NCBI GenBank assembly: GCA_028284415.1
Contig: JANQRU010000005.1
Span: 434,001 to 498,000 of the forward strand
Direction of reading: 5' to 3'
DNA length: 64,000 bases
Source: Pyrinomonadaceae bacterium
Lineage (GTDB): Bacteria; Acidobacteriota; Blastocatellia; Pyrinomonadales; Pyrinomonadaceae
Shown here piece after piece: positions 35,145 through 43,053 of this stretch. The notes below the pieces were generated by a model. That model ran no database searches, was not told the origin of the DNA, and was given only the letters and a program-made list of their open reading frames with translations. The position numbers and the translations under genes are program-made. Each line of letters starts with the position of its first letter. The stretch's first letter is position 1.

Positions 35145-35423
35145 TTACGAATAGCTGTTTTTGATTTTGTATTTAAGCGTTAATTTATTGATTTGCTCAC
35201 TTATCTCAATGGGTTTATCTATTTCTGACTCGTAAAACATATACAATAAATGTTCAATAGCTATTCCATATTCATTATAGTCTAAATATTCTTGAACAAT
35301 TTGAGAGCCATTCAATAGCCCTTCTTGTTCAAAAGTTTCGTGATTTGGTTGCTTCAAATGAAGTTCATTTATCCTATTTTGAATTTTATTTGTAACTTCC
35401 AAAATTTCTTGAATTTTATTCAT
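35145..35423 (-). CDS. Small helical protein, possibly immunity-like (MafI-type)
   Basis: The 92-residue, mainly helical product contains 'VQEYLDYNEYGIAIEHLLYMFYE'-type sequence. That pattern resembles small MafI-like immunity proteins, which counter polymorphic toxins. The resemblance is from memory of the family pattern and is not firm. It follows the 80-residue gene by six bases, so the two are co-transcribed. No toxin gene is next to it; its stop lies 3 bases from the uvrC stop. It could instead be a small antitoxin-like regulator. Confidence 0.5.
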   Translation of the reverse strand: MNKIQEILEVTNKIQNRINELHLKQPNHETFEQEGLLNGSQIVQEYLDYNEYGIAIEHLLYMFYESEIDKPIEISEQINKLTLKYKIKNSYS

Positions 35424-35429
35424 AATTTA

Positions 35430-35672
35430 TTAACTTTTAATCTCAATCAATTCCCGTAAAGCTTTATTGACAGTTTCCGAATCGGGAAAATACTCTTGTA
35501 CATCAGGTTCGAGAAATATCGCTCGAGTTTCTCTGACAAAAGTTGAGCCATATGATTTGTGAATAATTGTTTTATGTCCTTCCTTCATTTTTTTGTAATA
35601 CTTTCCGCGAACGCCTTCTTTACCTCGAAAATCGTATTCTTTTTTCATTTCCTCATTTTTATTGTTGCTCAT
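35430..35672 (-). CDS. Small antitoxin-like protein
   Basis: The 80-residue product begins with a basic, Lys/Glu-rich segment ('YDFRGKEGVRGKYY') and ends with 'AIFLEPDVQEYFPDSETVNK', then a short helix. This is the layout of a recurrent group of small antitoxins in which a 'YDFs-xx-RGK' front precedes a ribbon-helix-helix-like 'LDPDVxxYFPDSExVNxAL' end. It is probably a DNA-binding antitoxin or orphan regulator. No toxin such as a PIN or BrnT-like gene is next to it, unless the 92-residue downstream protein is the partner. Confidence 0.6.
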   Translation of the reverse strand: MSNNKNEEMKKEYDFRGKEGVRGKYYKKMKEGHKTIIHKSYGSTFVRETRAIFLEPDVQEYFPDSETVNKALRELIEIKS

Positions 35673-35765
35673 AAACTTCTCTTTCCAAGGAGGTCGCTTT
35701 GCAATTTAAAATCATTATAAAACATTAATTCTCAGCACCAAATAAATATTCTTGTCTTTTTTTTC

Positions 35766-35929
35766 CTAGTGCAAAAACAGTCGGGGTTGTTGGAGCAGAA
35801 TCGTTCAACAAACTTCAGTTTGTTGCCGTGCCGCTTTATCAAACCATTTAACAAACTGAAGTTTGTTGAACATTTTTCGACAAACTTTATCTAAAGACTA
35901 TCCAACAACCTTAGCCGATTTTGCACTAG
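35766..35929. repeat. Nested inverted-repeat element (MITE- or REP-like)
   Basis: The outer arms (35766-35794 and 35901-35929) match as CTAGTGCAAAA, then 8 unmatched bases, then GGTTGTTGGA, in opposite orientation. Inside lie two inner arms (35804-35825 and 35850-35870), TTCAACAAACTTCAGTTTGTT and its complement, each nearly palindromic itself. Short GCTTC and ACAGC hairpins follow to about 35983. There is no transposase. It is a compact foldable non-coding repeat unit and probably has copies elsewhere in the genome. Confidence 0.75.
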
Positions 35930-36107
35930 CTTCGGCAGAAGCGTCCACAACTGGCTACTTTATTGGCACAGCTTCGCTGTTAAAACCAAAAAACAAACTA
36001 AATTCAACCGCTAATTGTAAAAAAGACCAAAATGGAAAAATGCTTTTGAGATTAATCATTCTGGAAGATTTACCTGCTCGACTTAAGTTCGCTATACTGA
36101 TTTTCTT

Positions 36108-36761
36108 ATGAATCTCAAATATCATTTCAAAGAACCGACTAAAACAAACGAAAAGCCGCCAGTTGTAATTTTGCTACACGGCTTTGGGGCAGATGCTAAT
36201 GATCTGTTTGGGCTTGCACCATTTATGGATGAACGATTTTTTGTAGCGAGTGTGAATGCTCCTTTTGCGTTGCCGTTTGGTGGAAGGGCTTGGTTTGAAC
36301 TTTACTTTGAGGGCGGGCAAGTTTCAGGTTTTAATGCGAAGCAGGCTGAGCAAAGCTTGGATTTAATTCAAGGATTTGTTGACGGATTGATCGGCGAACA
36401 CAATTTGGATTCGGAGCAAGTTTACATTTGCGGATTTAGTCAGGGTTCGATGATGGCGATCAGTTCGGTTTTTCGTCAGCCTAAAAAGTTTGCGGGAGCA
36501 GTTTTAATGAGCGGACGGGCGGCGAATGAAATGGTTGTTGAGGAAAATACTGCGAAACTAAAAGATTTCCCTGTTTTTGTAACTCACGGCGTTTATGATC
36601 CCGTTCTGCCAATTGATAATGGGCGTGCAACAAAGGAGATTTTGTCACGTTTGCCAGTCGATCTGGAATACAAAGAATATGAAATGGCTCACGAAATCTC
36701 GCAGGCGAGTTTAACGGATGTCAGTAATTGGTTAAGTGCAAAACTTGATGAGTCCAAATAA
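36108..36761 (+). CDS. Phospholipase/carboxylesterase-family alpha/beta hydrolase
   Basis: The 217-residue serine hydrolase resembles the YpfH/EstB carboxylesterase group. The oxyanion-hole stretch 'LLHGFGADANDL' is near residues 22-34. The nucleophile Ser lies in GFSQG (about residue 117), Asp in 'THGVYDPVLP' and His in 'EMAHEIS' complete the triad. No signal peptide is present, so it is cytoplasmic. The substrate is probably a short-chain ester or lysophospholipid. It starts about 180 bases after the inverted-repeat element. Confidence 0.9.
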   Translation: MNLKYHFKEPTKTNEKPPVVILLHGFGADANDLFGLAPFMDERFFVASVNAPFALPFGGRAWFELYFEGGQVSGFNAKQAEQSLDLIQGFVDGLIGEHNLDSEQVYICGFSQGSMMAISSVFRQPKKFAGAVLMSGRAANEMVVEENTAKLKDFPVFVTHGVYDPVLPIDNGRATKEILSRLPVDLEYKEYEMAHEISQASLTDVSNWLSAKLDESK

Positions 36762-36780
36762 ATTGTGCGTTTGATATTAT

Positions 36781-37509
36781 TTACGGCTCGTCGCAGATTG
36801 TTTTTACATTTGTAAATAATTTGTTGAAGTTTTCTTCATATTTCACTTCAGACTTCAAGTGATAACGCATACCGTTTGCACAGTTCCACCAACCGAAAGT
36901 CATCACTTCTATCTGTGCAAATTTAAATCTATCAGGTGAAGAGTTTTGCTGGTTGAAAATTCTTTCGAGCCTCTGCGGACTACCATTTCTGCTACGTGAA
37001 TCCATATTGACTTTTTTCCAAGTAGTTAAAAGGTATTCTCCGCCGTCAATTAAAGGTTGAGCATAAAAATCAGCACAAGGTTCGGCAACTTTGAATTCAC
37101 GCAATGAAGCAGGATTTTTATAACCTTTTACAGTTACTTTTGAGAGTGCATATAACTGATTCAGTTCCTTGATTTTGTTTTGGCGTAATTCTTCCCAAAT
37201 TTCGCCTTGAACTAATTTTAGGCTTTGAAATTCCTTTAATTTTGCTTTGTATTCGGCTTCCAACTCCGTCAAACTCAGTTTTTCAATTCCATCAAAATTC
37301 CTTGGTGTTGGATCATATGCAAGCGAAAGACTTCCGACGCTGGATAAGAGTTTTTGCGTATCGAGCAATTGTTCTTTCGTATATTTTGTCGAATCATAAG
37401 TTCCCTCAAATTCGCATAAGCCTTGTGCCCACTCAAATTTCGCAGTCTGTGCAGAAATAGCAATAGAACAAAGTAGAATTAAACTCGTAACAAAAGAAAA
37501 GCGTTTCAT
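36781..37509 (-). CDS. Secreted protein of unknown function
   Basis: The 242-residue product has a clean signal peptide (cleavage near ISAQT). The mature part starts with a Cys-containing segment ('GLCEFEGTYDSTKYT'). It has a helical middle ('LTELEAEYKAKLKEFQSLK') and several Cys and Trp residues toward the end ('FGWWNCANGM'), so disulfides are likely. I recognise no family. It is a single gene, convergent with the esterase and divergent from the PhyH gene. Confidence 0.6.
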   Translation of the reverse strand: MKRFSFVTSLILLCSIAISAQTAKFEWAQGLCEFEGTYDSTKYTKEQLLDTQKLLSSVGSLSLAYDPTPRNFDGIEKLSLTELEAEYKAKLKEFQSLKLVQGEIWEELRQNKIKELNQLYALSKVTVKGYKNPASLREFKVAEPCADFYAQPLIDGGEYLLTTWKKVNMDSRSRNGSPQRLERIFNQQNSSPDRFKFAQIEVMTFGWWNCANGMRYHLKSEVKYEENFNKLFTNVKTICDEP

Positions 37510-37607
37510 AAATTTAGAACTCCCGACGAAAATTTAGTCTTAATTTTTTATACTTTAAGTTATCCGAAATAGCAATTTTTTTATTAGTGAACGGATACCA
37601 ATAAATT

Positions 37608-38336
37608 ATGATGCCTAAAAACTATAAAAAAGATTTAAGAGAAAAAGGATATTCAATTTTTCCAAGCTTAGTCCCAAAAGATTTAGCCAATTCTGCTTTG
37701 GAAGCAATACAGACAGATTTGAAGGAAAATTATGATGATAAAAAGCAGTCTGAATACGACAATATCTCTTATTGCCCTGATTTGCGTGGAGAGAAAGTTA
37801 TTAAAGATTTACTAAGAAAATCCAAAATGTGGAAGATTTTAGATGAGGCGATTGGTGTAGAAAACATCGAACACGATGTCGGGCAAATCGCTATTCGCAA
37901 AGCACACAATGCAGATCAAAATTACCCACCCGAACCCCACATTGATGGAATTCCGACTCCGCAAAACGGAGTTACGGGAAATGAAATCAGCAATTTTACT
38001 GCTCTTGTCGGTTTTTTTCTTTCAACACAAACGTCTGATTTTGCAGGTAATTTTACAGTCTGGGAAGGTTCACATCATAAATTGGAAAACTATTTTCGTG
38101 AGCGTGGAGAAAAGGCTCAGGATGAGGGTATGCCTATGTTAGATTTTGGTGAACCAGAGCAATTAATCTGCGATTTTGGTGATGCTGTTTTTTGTCATTA
38201 TCAAATGGCTCATGCGGCGGCTGTTAATACGAGCGATGTTGATAGAATTGCCGTTTATTTTAGAATTTGGCTAAAAGGAATAGAGAAAAAACGTTGGCAT
38301 TATCTAACTAATATCTGGGATGGCTGGAAAATCTAG
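37608..38336 (+). CDS. Phytanoyl-CoA dioxygenase-like Fe(II)/2-oxoglutarate oxygenase
   Basis: The 242-residue product is of the PhyH family. A metal-binding HxD lies in 'PPEPHIDGIPTP', and a distal His ('YQMAHAAAVNTSDVDRIAVYFR') with a following Arg would bind 2-oxoglutarate. These are the expected facial-triad positions. The substrate cannot be deduced: relatives hydroxylate lipids, amino acids or secondary metabolites. It stands alone between unrelated genes, so context does not help. The product has no signal peptide and is cytoplasmic. Confidence 0.85.
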   Translation: MMPKNYKKDLREKGYSIFPSLVPKDLANSALEAIQTDLKENYDDKKQSEYDNISYCPDLRGEKVIKDLLRKSKMWKILDEAIGVENIEHDVGQIAIRKAHNADQNYPPEPHIDGIPTPQNGVTGNEISNFTALVGFFLSTQTSDFAGNFTVWEGSHHKLENYFRERGEKAQDEGMPMLDFGEPEQLICDFGDAVFCHYQMAHAAAVNTSDVDRIAVYFRIWLKGIEKKRWHYLTNIWDGWKI

Positions 38337-38373
38337 CAACCTTGCAGAATGATGTCACTCACAAGGTTGCTAG
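38333..38373. terminator. Inverted repeat between converging genes, probable terminator
   Basis: Perfect 12-bp arms (CTAGCAACCTTG / CAAGGTTGCTAG) overlap the end of the PhyH gene. T-tracts are weak on both sides, so termination strength is uncertain. Confidence 0.5.
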
Positions 38374-38391
38374 GATGCTAGGTTATACGGG

Positions 38392-40110
38392 TTATTTGAT
38401 TCTCTTGGCTTTCATTGTTCGACCGCGTTGCGTAAATTCAAAGCCATTTACTTTACCTGATGAGTCTTTTTCGAAGGTAATGCTTACATCAATATTTGGA
38501 ACAACAAATTTCGTTTCCGAAACAGGTTTTAGTTCTAATTTACTTTGTCCTGATGGTTGTCCCATCAATTTATTTTCTTCTCTCGTTATTGCTATAACAA
38601 AACCGGGTGTAAGTTCGTATTCGCCGACATATGTATCCAGAACTTCATTTGAAACCGTAACGGTTTTACCCTCAATCTCATTTATCACCCTGACAGCATT
38701 CGCGTTATTTGGATTTAGCTCGACTGATTTTTTGTAGTTTTTTAGAGCTAATTCCTTGTTTTCCGCTTTCAGATACGCTTCGCCGAGACTGTCATAAGGA
38801 TTAGAAGCTTTTGGAAACATTTCGACGTTTAATTTGAAAATTTCAATCGCATCCTGTGTTTTCCCTTCACCGAGCAACTGATACCCGAGCGTATTCAATT
38901 CATTTTCAGAAAAATCATAATCATCGGATTTTTCAGTCTTTAATTTTTTATATTCCGAAACAGCATATTTTCCGCCCTTTTCAAATGCTGTTTTATAGAG
39001 TGCTTCAGCGACGGATTTTTTCGGTTTGATCGGATCTTCGCCATTTAAGATATTATTTATTGAGCGAGTGATGTTCGTATGGTAGCGTCCAAGTGTTATG
39101 TTATCGAGAATCACGACCAGATTCTTTTGGTCAACAAATCTTGTAAAAAGAGCATTAAAACCATTTATCCCGCCACCGTGACCGATGGTTTTTACATTCC
39201 TGTCGGTTTTAGCTATTTCCAGCTCGTCTATAAAAAACCCATACCCATATTTTTGCAGCCCCGGCGTAAACATTTTCTTTTTGCTCTCAGTGGATAATAC
39301 TTTGTTTCCGTAGAGTGCTTGATCCCATTTGTATAAATCTTCAACCGTTGAATACATCGAGCCTGCTGCATATGGAAGCGACATATCTAAATATGAAGTG
39401 TTGATGAATTTTCCGCCCGCAACTTTTTCGTAACCTCTGGCACGTTTTTTCAAAATTGGGGAATGCGTGTCATATCCTGTATTTGTCATTCCAAGTGGTT
39501 TTAAGATCCTTTTTTGCAAAGATTCCGCATAGGTCATCCCGTCAAGTTTTTCGATGATTGCACCGAGTATAAAATATCCTGAATTGTTGTAGGCAAATCT
39601 TTTTCCCGGTTCAAATTGTAAATTGCCACTTGAAAACTTTTTAACGAAATCTGCCGGACTGTAATAATCACGGCTGTCTTCTCTGAAGAATTTAGCGTTC
39701 GTGTAGCTAGGAATTCCCGAAGTGTGATTGAGGAGTTGGTGAATTGTAACTTTGCTTCCTGTATCTTTTCGGTAGTCTGGCAAATAGTCTGTAATTTTGC
39801 CGTCGAGTTTGATTTTTCCTTCCTCGACGAGTTGCATTATTATCGCGGCGGTAAATTGTTTTGTAACTGAACCGATGCGAAATTTTGTATCGGGAGTGTT
39901 CGGAATTCCCCATTCCTTATTCGCCAGCCCGTGTCCTTTTTTGTAAATAACTTTTCCATTCTCGGCAACTAAAATTGCTCCGTTAAACTGATTGTATTCG
40001 TGATAGGTCTTAAGCAAATCATCAATTTTTTGCACTTTATCCTGTGCTAAAATAGCAGATGTTGCTAATAAAATGACGACTAAAAAACTCAGAGATTTTC
40101 TGATTTTCAT
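38392..40110 (-). CDS. Periplasmic class C beta-lactamase-like serine hydrolase with TPRs
   Basis: The 572-residue product has a signal peptide (cleavage near ILAQD) and a beta-lactamase-family domain (about 30-360). The catalytic SxxK is SVTK ('FRIGSVTKQFTAA', near residue 80), the YxN-like triplet is in 'FAYNNSGYF', and 'GHGGGINGF' stands in the KTG position. A TPR pair (about 400-470, 'YDSLGEAYLKAENKELALKNYKK'-type) and a C-terminal beta domain follow. Such proteins cleave peptides or esters in the envelope; true beta-lactamase activity is less likely. It is the only gene on its transcript. Confidence 0.88.
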   Translation of the reverse strand: MKIRKSLSFLVVILLATSAILAQDKVQKIDDLLKTYHEYNQFNGAILVAENGKVIYKKGHGLANKEWGIPNTPDTKFRIGSVTKQFTAAIIMQLVEEGKIKLDGKITDYLPDYRKDTGSKVTIHQLLNHTSGIPSYTNAKFFREDSRDYYSPADFVKKFSSGNLQFEPGKRFAYNNSGYFILGAIIEKLDGMTYAESLQKRILKPLGMTNTGYDTHSPILKKRARGYEKVAGGKFINTSYLDMSLPYAAGSMYSTVEDLYKWDQALYGNKVLSTESKKKMFTPGLQKYGYGFFIDELEIAKTDRNVKTIGHGGGINGFNALFTRFVDQKNLVVILDNITLGRYHTNITRSINNILNGEDPIKPKKSVAEALYKTAFEKGGKYAVSEYKKLKTEKSDDYDFSENELNTLGYQLLGEGKTQDAIEIFKLNVEMFPKASNPYDSLGEAYLKAENKELALKNYKKSVELNPNNANAVRVINEIEGKTVTVSNEVLDTYVGEYELTPGFVIAITREENKLMGQPSGQSKLELKPVSETKFVVPNIDVSITFEKDSSGKVNGFEFTQRGRTMKAKRIK

Positions 40111-40232
40111 TTTTGTATTTACTCCGTTATAAAAAATTATGTATAAGAACTTCTAAATTTAGTGAACGTAAAAAATCTTTAATTTGTTCGCTAATTTTTT
40201 GAATAATTTTCATTTTTACAGATTTACGATAT

Positions 40233-41084
40233 ATGCAAAGCATTATGAAAACTAAACTTACAGTTTCGATATTTTTATTATCTTTTCTCTTCTCAGCTTG
40301 TATTCAACACCACGAACACTACACGGCGGAATTAAAAACAACTCCTAAAAATGTTGAAAGTGACAAACCAATTGAAATGGTTTTTCAGGTAAAAACTCCG
40401 GAAGGTGAAAATTTTAGTGATCTGGAAATTGTTCACGAAAAGCCAATGCACCTATTTATGGTTTCGCGTGATCTATCGCAATATTTTCACGAACATCCAG
40501 AAAAGCAAGCAGACGGAACTTTCAAACTTCCTTTCACATTTCCAAACGGCGGAAAATTCAAAGTCTATATAGATTTCAAACCAAAGGGCGAAGAAGAACA
40601 AGTGGTCGAGTCTTTTGATGTTGAGGTCGCGGGAAAGAAACTTGAAGAAGTTGAATTAGTTCCTGATGAAAAATTTGAAAAGGAGGTTGACGGAATTTTA
40701 GTAAAAATGAAACCGAGTGGCGAACTGAAAAGGAAACAAGATTTAATGCTCAATTTTCAAGTTTTCGATGCCGAAACAAAAGAGCCTGTTGACGACCTGC
40801 AAAATTATCTCGGAGAAAAAGCACATTTTGTAATTATCCGAAAAGGCTTGGCAAGATTTGTTCATGCTCATCCTATGTCGGCTGAAATGATGGCTGAAAA
40901 TATGAATTCAAATCATAATATGAACGGTATGAAAATGGACAAAATGGATATGTCAAAAAAAGATAAAGCCTCAAAAGTTACGGCAATGACGAATTTTCCG
41001 AATCGCGGGATTTACAAGATTTTTGCTCAATTCAAAAGAAACGATAAAGTCATTACAGTTCCGTTCGTCTTTGAAGTAAAATAG
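40233..41084 (+). CDS. His/Met-rich periplasmic lipoprotein, possible metal binder
   Basis: The 283-residue product has a signal sequence and lipobox (LFSAC, then IQHHEHY), predicting lipid anchoring. Two beta-sandwich halves each hold the conserved pattern 'MHLFMVSRDLSQYFHEHPE' or 'AHFVIIRKGLARFVHAHP', seen in YtkA-like and copper-associated lipoproteins. A Met/His-rich loop follows (NHNMNGMKMDKMDM). These suggest copper or other heavy-metal binding in the periplasm; the metal is inference. The second ATG, four codons in (40245), is also possible. Confidence 0.75.
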   Translation: MQSIMKTKLTVSIFLLSFLFSACIQHHEHYTAELKTTPKNVESDKPIEMVFQVKTPEGENFSDLEIVHEKPMHLFMVSRDLSQYFHEHPEKQADGTFKLPFTFPNGGKFKVYIDFKPKGEEEQVVESFDVEVAGKKLEEVELVPDEKFEKEVDGILVKMKPSGELKRKQDLMLNFQVFDAETKEPVDDLQNYLGEKAHFVIIRKGLARFVHAHPMSAEMMAENMNSNHNMNGMKMDKMDMSKKDKASKVTAMTNFPNRGIYKIFAQFKRNDKVITVPFVFEVK

Positions 41085-41120
41085 AAATTCAATACAAAAC
41101 TTTCGATCTAGGGAGGAAAT

Positions 41121-41306
41121 ATGAAATTACTTTTGAATTTATTGATGATTTTAATCTTGGCATTTGGAATAAGTGCTTGCGGAATCGGCGGTGACGGCGG
41201 AGATGATGACGATAAAAAAGAAACTTCGACATCAGAGAAAAAAGAAGATTCAGATGATGAAAAAGAAGAAGATGATGAAAAAGAAGAAGATGACGATGAC
41301 AATTAG
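41121..41306 (+). CDS. Tiny acidic lipoprotein
   Basis: The 61-residue product has a hydrophobic front and lipobox (GISACG, Cys at residue 20). The rest is nearly all Gly, Asp, Glu, Lys and Ser, ending in an Asp/Glu/Lys run. It is real: GGGAGGAAAT gives an excellent ribosome-binding site right before the ATG, and it follows the metal-binding lipoprotein by 36 bases on the same strand. It may be an acidic ion-binding tail on the membrane. I know no named family. Confidence 0.75.
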   Translation: MKLLLNLLMILILAFGISACGIGGDGGDDDDKKETSTSEKKEDSDDEKEEDDEKEEDDDDN

Positions 41307-41329
41307 TTAAATCTTCATAAAAAATCAGC

Positions 41330-41371
41330 AAAGCGAATGATAATAAAAAAACTTATTATCGTTCGCTTTTG
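41330..41371. terminator. Terminator between converging genes
   Basis: A 16-bp stem (AAGCGAATGATAATAA / TTATTATCGTTCGCTT, with one G-T pair) is flanked by T on the plus strand. It separates the acidic lipoprotein gene from the convergent membrane protein gene. Confidence 0.8.
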
Positions 41372-41385
41372 GGTTTTAAATCTTT

Positions 41386-42474
41386 TTAATACGGAGCAAA
41401 AAATAGATAATGCAATCCATAATAAAGCAAGAAAATCGTTACGAAAGCTAAATAATAAAGTCCCGTCATAAAATATGCTTCGGTAAATAATGATTTATCT
41501 CTAAGTACGAGCATTTCTCTTGCAGAAGTTGGTCCTCTAACAATTAATACAAATAAAATCGCAATAATCATTAAGTGTCCGATTGCATCAACAATACCGA
41601 ATTCTGCAACAGCCAAAACAAAAATCGACATCAAAGCTAATGATATGAGACGACCTACGACCGAAACCGCACCAAGCAAAATGAAAGTTACGAAAAACTC
41701 CATAAAACCCGATAGTTTCATAAAGTTTTCGGCACTTAACCCCATCAGCATATGCGGGCTTTGTTCAAAAATCGGATCAGTCCAATCTGCATAAGCAAAT
41801 TTTTCTACTGAAGCCCAGATCAAAGTTATTCCTGTACAAGCAAAAAGCACTACGAAAGCGGATTTCACCCAAGCTTTGCTATCTATTGCTGAAGCGATCA
41901 AGTAATACCCAATTCCCAAAAAGATCGGATAATCGAGCATATGAAAAAGACCGTATTGCGTAACTCCTGCAATCCACAAAATGAAAATCCCGACTCCCGT
42001 TATAGGCGTCGTATATTTGTGAATAACGCAGAGTGCGATTATTAGATGAATCCAAGGAATGATCGGTGAATTGGTTTGCAATTCGGGCGTGATAAAAAAG
42101 CTGCTTCCATAGCCCAAAGCCCACCACAAAAATAGTGATAAAAAGAAGATTCCGGCGGCAACTCTCATAATATAATTTGCCGCACCGTCAAACATTTTTA
42201 GCTTTTTATCAAATTCGGCAAAGTAACCTTCTTCATAAATGTAACGATCAACAAGGAAAAACAAGTAGCAGGCGATTACCGACACGATAAACATATAAAC
42301 AAATGTCTTATCAATCACATCACCGATCGGCAGAGGCTGTTCGGAAATGTCGAATTCGACAAACCATTTGACGTGAGCTTCGGCGGTGTCTGTAAAAATT
42401 ATTATCAATAAGGCAAAGAGCAAAAACTTCAATACTCCTCGAAGATAGGTTTCATTCAGAATCTTGGAAATCAT
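41386..42474 (-). CDS. Multi-pass membrane protein with N-terminal HVKWF segment
   Basis: The 362-residue product has about 9 or 10 hydrophobic segments, a signal-like first one and then 'AHVKWFVEFD', a characteristic motif of a conserved integral membrane family of unknown role. It includes two Pro-rich turns ('SPIIPWIHLI', 'ITGVGIFILW'). The downstream half (residues about 200-340) has the DoxX-like pattern of paired membrane helices. AAAGGAG precedes the ATG. It faces the cluster of lipoproteins convergently. The motif is recognised, but the function is unknown. Confidence 0.75.
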   Translation of the reverse strand: MISKILNETYLRGVLKFLLFALLIIIFTDTAEAHVKWFVEFDISEQPLPIGDVIDKTFVYMFIVSVIACYLFFLVDRYIYEEGYFAEFDKKLKMFDGAANYIMRVAAGIFFLSLFLWWALGYGSSFFITPELQTNSPIIPWIHLIIALCVIHKYTTPITGVGIFILWIAGVTQYGLFHMLDYPIFLGIGYYLIASAIDSKAWVKSAFVVLFACTGITLIWASVEKFAYADWTDPIFEQSPHMLMGLSAENFMKLSGFMEFFVTFILLGAVSVVGRLISLALMSIFVLAVAEFGIVDAIGHLMIIAILFVLIVRGPTSAREMLVLRDKSLFTEAYFMTGLYYLAFVTIFLLYYGLHYLFFAPY

Positions 42475-42562
42475 TTGTTTAGCTCCTTTAACTATTTAGA
42501 AAACAAAAAGATACCTATTTGCCAAAATTAAAGCCATATTTTAATTCAACCTTTACATACAG

Positions 42563-43051
42563 CTACTTTTTCGAGGGACAGCATGACACTTCAAAGTCAT
42601 TAATATCTGTCCATAATGCATTAAATTTTTTCCTGTCTTTTTGCGAAAGTGGAAAACTATCATCGTACCTTACAGTTTTTGCAACACCATTTGTCTCTAA
42701 AGAAATTTCTCTATAATTATCACTCTCAGGTTTGTCTGACTGTTCATAATTAATCAGGTCAAACTCTTCTTCAACAAATCCTCGATAAAGCCAAGTTTTC
42801 TGTTTCTTAGTTAATTTTAGACTCAAGGTATTTGGAGTTTTTTTATTATCATCATATTTAATTGTCACATCATCATTTTTTATTTCTATGCGTTGAAAAT
42901 ATTTTCTGTTATCGGTCTTATCAATGTAGATTATTCTTAGATTGCTTGGAACTTCTTTTGGTAAATCTGATTTATAATTACAACTTGCCAAAAATATCAC
43001 CAAAAACAACATAAAAAAAACCAATTGTATTTTGTATTTGGAAAACATCAT
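42563..43051 (-). CDS. Lipoprotein of unknown function
   Basis: The 162-residue product has a hydrophobic N-terminus with a lipobox (FLASC, Cys at residue 24). The mature part is strand-rich and Lys/Asp-rich, ending in CCPSKK, so it has three Cys in all. It starts two bases after the stop of the cytochrome-like gene and is likely translationally coupled to it, so it probably works with that protein in the envelope. I recognise no domain. Confidence 0.65.
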   Translation of the reverse strand: MMFSKYKIQLVFFMLFLVIFLASCNYKSDLPKEVPSNLRIIYIDKTDNRKYFQRIEIKNDDVTIKYDDNKKTPNTLSLKLTKKQKTWLYRGFVEEEFDLINYEQSDKPESDNYREISLETNGVAKTVRYDDSFPLSQKDRKKFNALWTDINDFEVSCCPSKK

Positions 43052-43053
43052 GA

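Noticed and set aside
35863-36111. An 82-codon plus-strand frame before the esterase
   Set aside because: Most of it lies inside the nested inverted-repeat element and it has no ribosome-binding site or domain pattern.
38392-40110. A true beta-lactamase
   Set aside because: The fold and SxxK match, but the TPR region and the HGGG in place of KTG point to a general serine hydrolase of class C type rather than antibiotic resistance.
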